This document shows positions 5,607-5,650 of a DNA stretch of 5,650 nucleotides, one piece after another. The position numbers and the translations under genes were made by a program. Below the pieces are notes generated by a model. The model was given only the letters and a program-made list of their open reading frames with translations, was not told the DNA's origin and searched no databases. Numbering within the stretch: position 1 is the first letter of the stretch; every line of letters begins with the position of its first letter. This DNA comes from an uncultured Acidaminococcus sp. (GTDB lineage Bacteria > Bacillota_C > Negativicutes > Acidaminococcales > Acidaminococcaceae), in assembly GCA_900314165.1 (NCBI GenBank), contig OMUE01000005.1:1-5650 (forward strand). Direction: 5' to 3'.

Positions 5607-5650
5607 TTCTATGCAAAAATAACAGTTTAAATCAGGTCACTTTATTCTGG

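Overview
The window carries eight protein genes and almost no non-coding DNA. One gene, cut off at its 5' end by the window edge, runs rightward (1-510). It converges, with only 3 bases between stop codons, on seven leftward genes (5591 down to 514). The seven are separated by 17-51 bases, nearly all have their own Shine-Dalgarno site, and they look like one operon. Its promoter is not identifiable in the 59 bases upstream of the first gene and probably lies outside the window. There is no gene-free stretch over 300 bases, and I see no tRNA, rRNA, CRISPR array, insertion sequence or convincing terminator.

In order of transcription the operon encodes: a small lipoprotein (5591-5166); a zinc-ribbon DUF805 membrane protein (5129-4497); a double-zinc-ribbon membrane protein 'A' (4445-3672); a small secreted protein with a signal peptide and GTG start (3633-3163); a second double-zinc-ribbon membrane protein 'B', clearly a paralogue of A (3145-2249); a zinc-ribbon, single-pass membrane protein ending in an NADase-type glycan-binding (discoidin-like) domain (2206-1364); and a membrane-anchored YkuD-type L,D-transpeptidase with an intact His/Cys active-site motif (1326-514). 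The convergent gene also begins with a zinc ribbon, so five of the eight genes carry CxxC ribbons.

Every operon product is predicted to be in or beyond the cytoplasmic membrane. The simplest reading is a cell-envelope module: cytoplasmic zinc ribbons on membrane proteins, extracytoplasmic glycan binding, and peptidoglycan cross-linking or remodelling by the L,D-transpeptidase, with a lipoprotein and a secreted protein as partners. The functional link is inferred from gene order and topology. Only the L,D-transpeptidase has a reaction that can be named.

The organism is probably a Bacillota member of moderate GC with strong AGGAGG-type ribosome binding sites. The secreted protein and the zinc-ribbon/lipoprotein set remind me of Negativicutes (Selenomonas/Veillonella relatives), but that is recall and was not checked by search.
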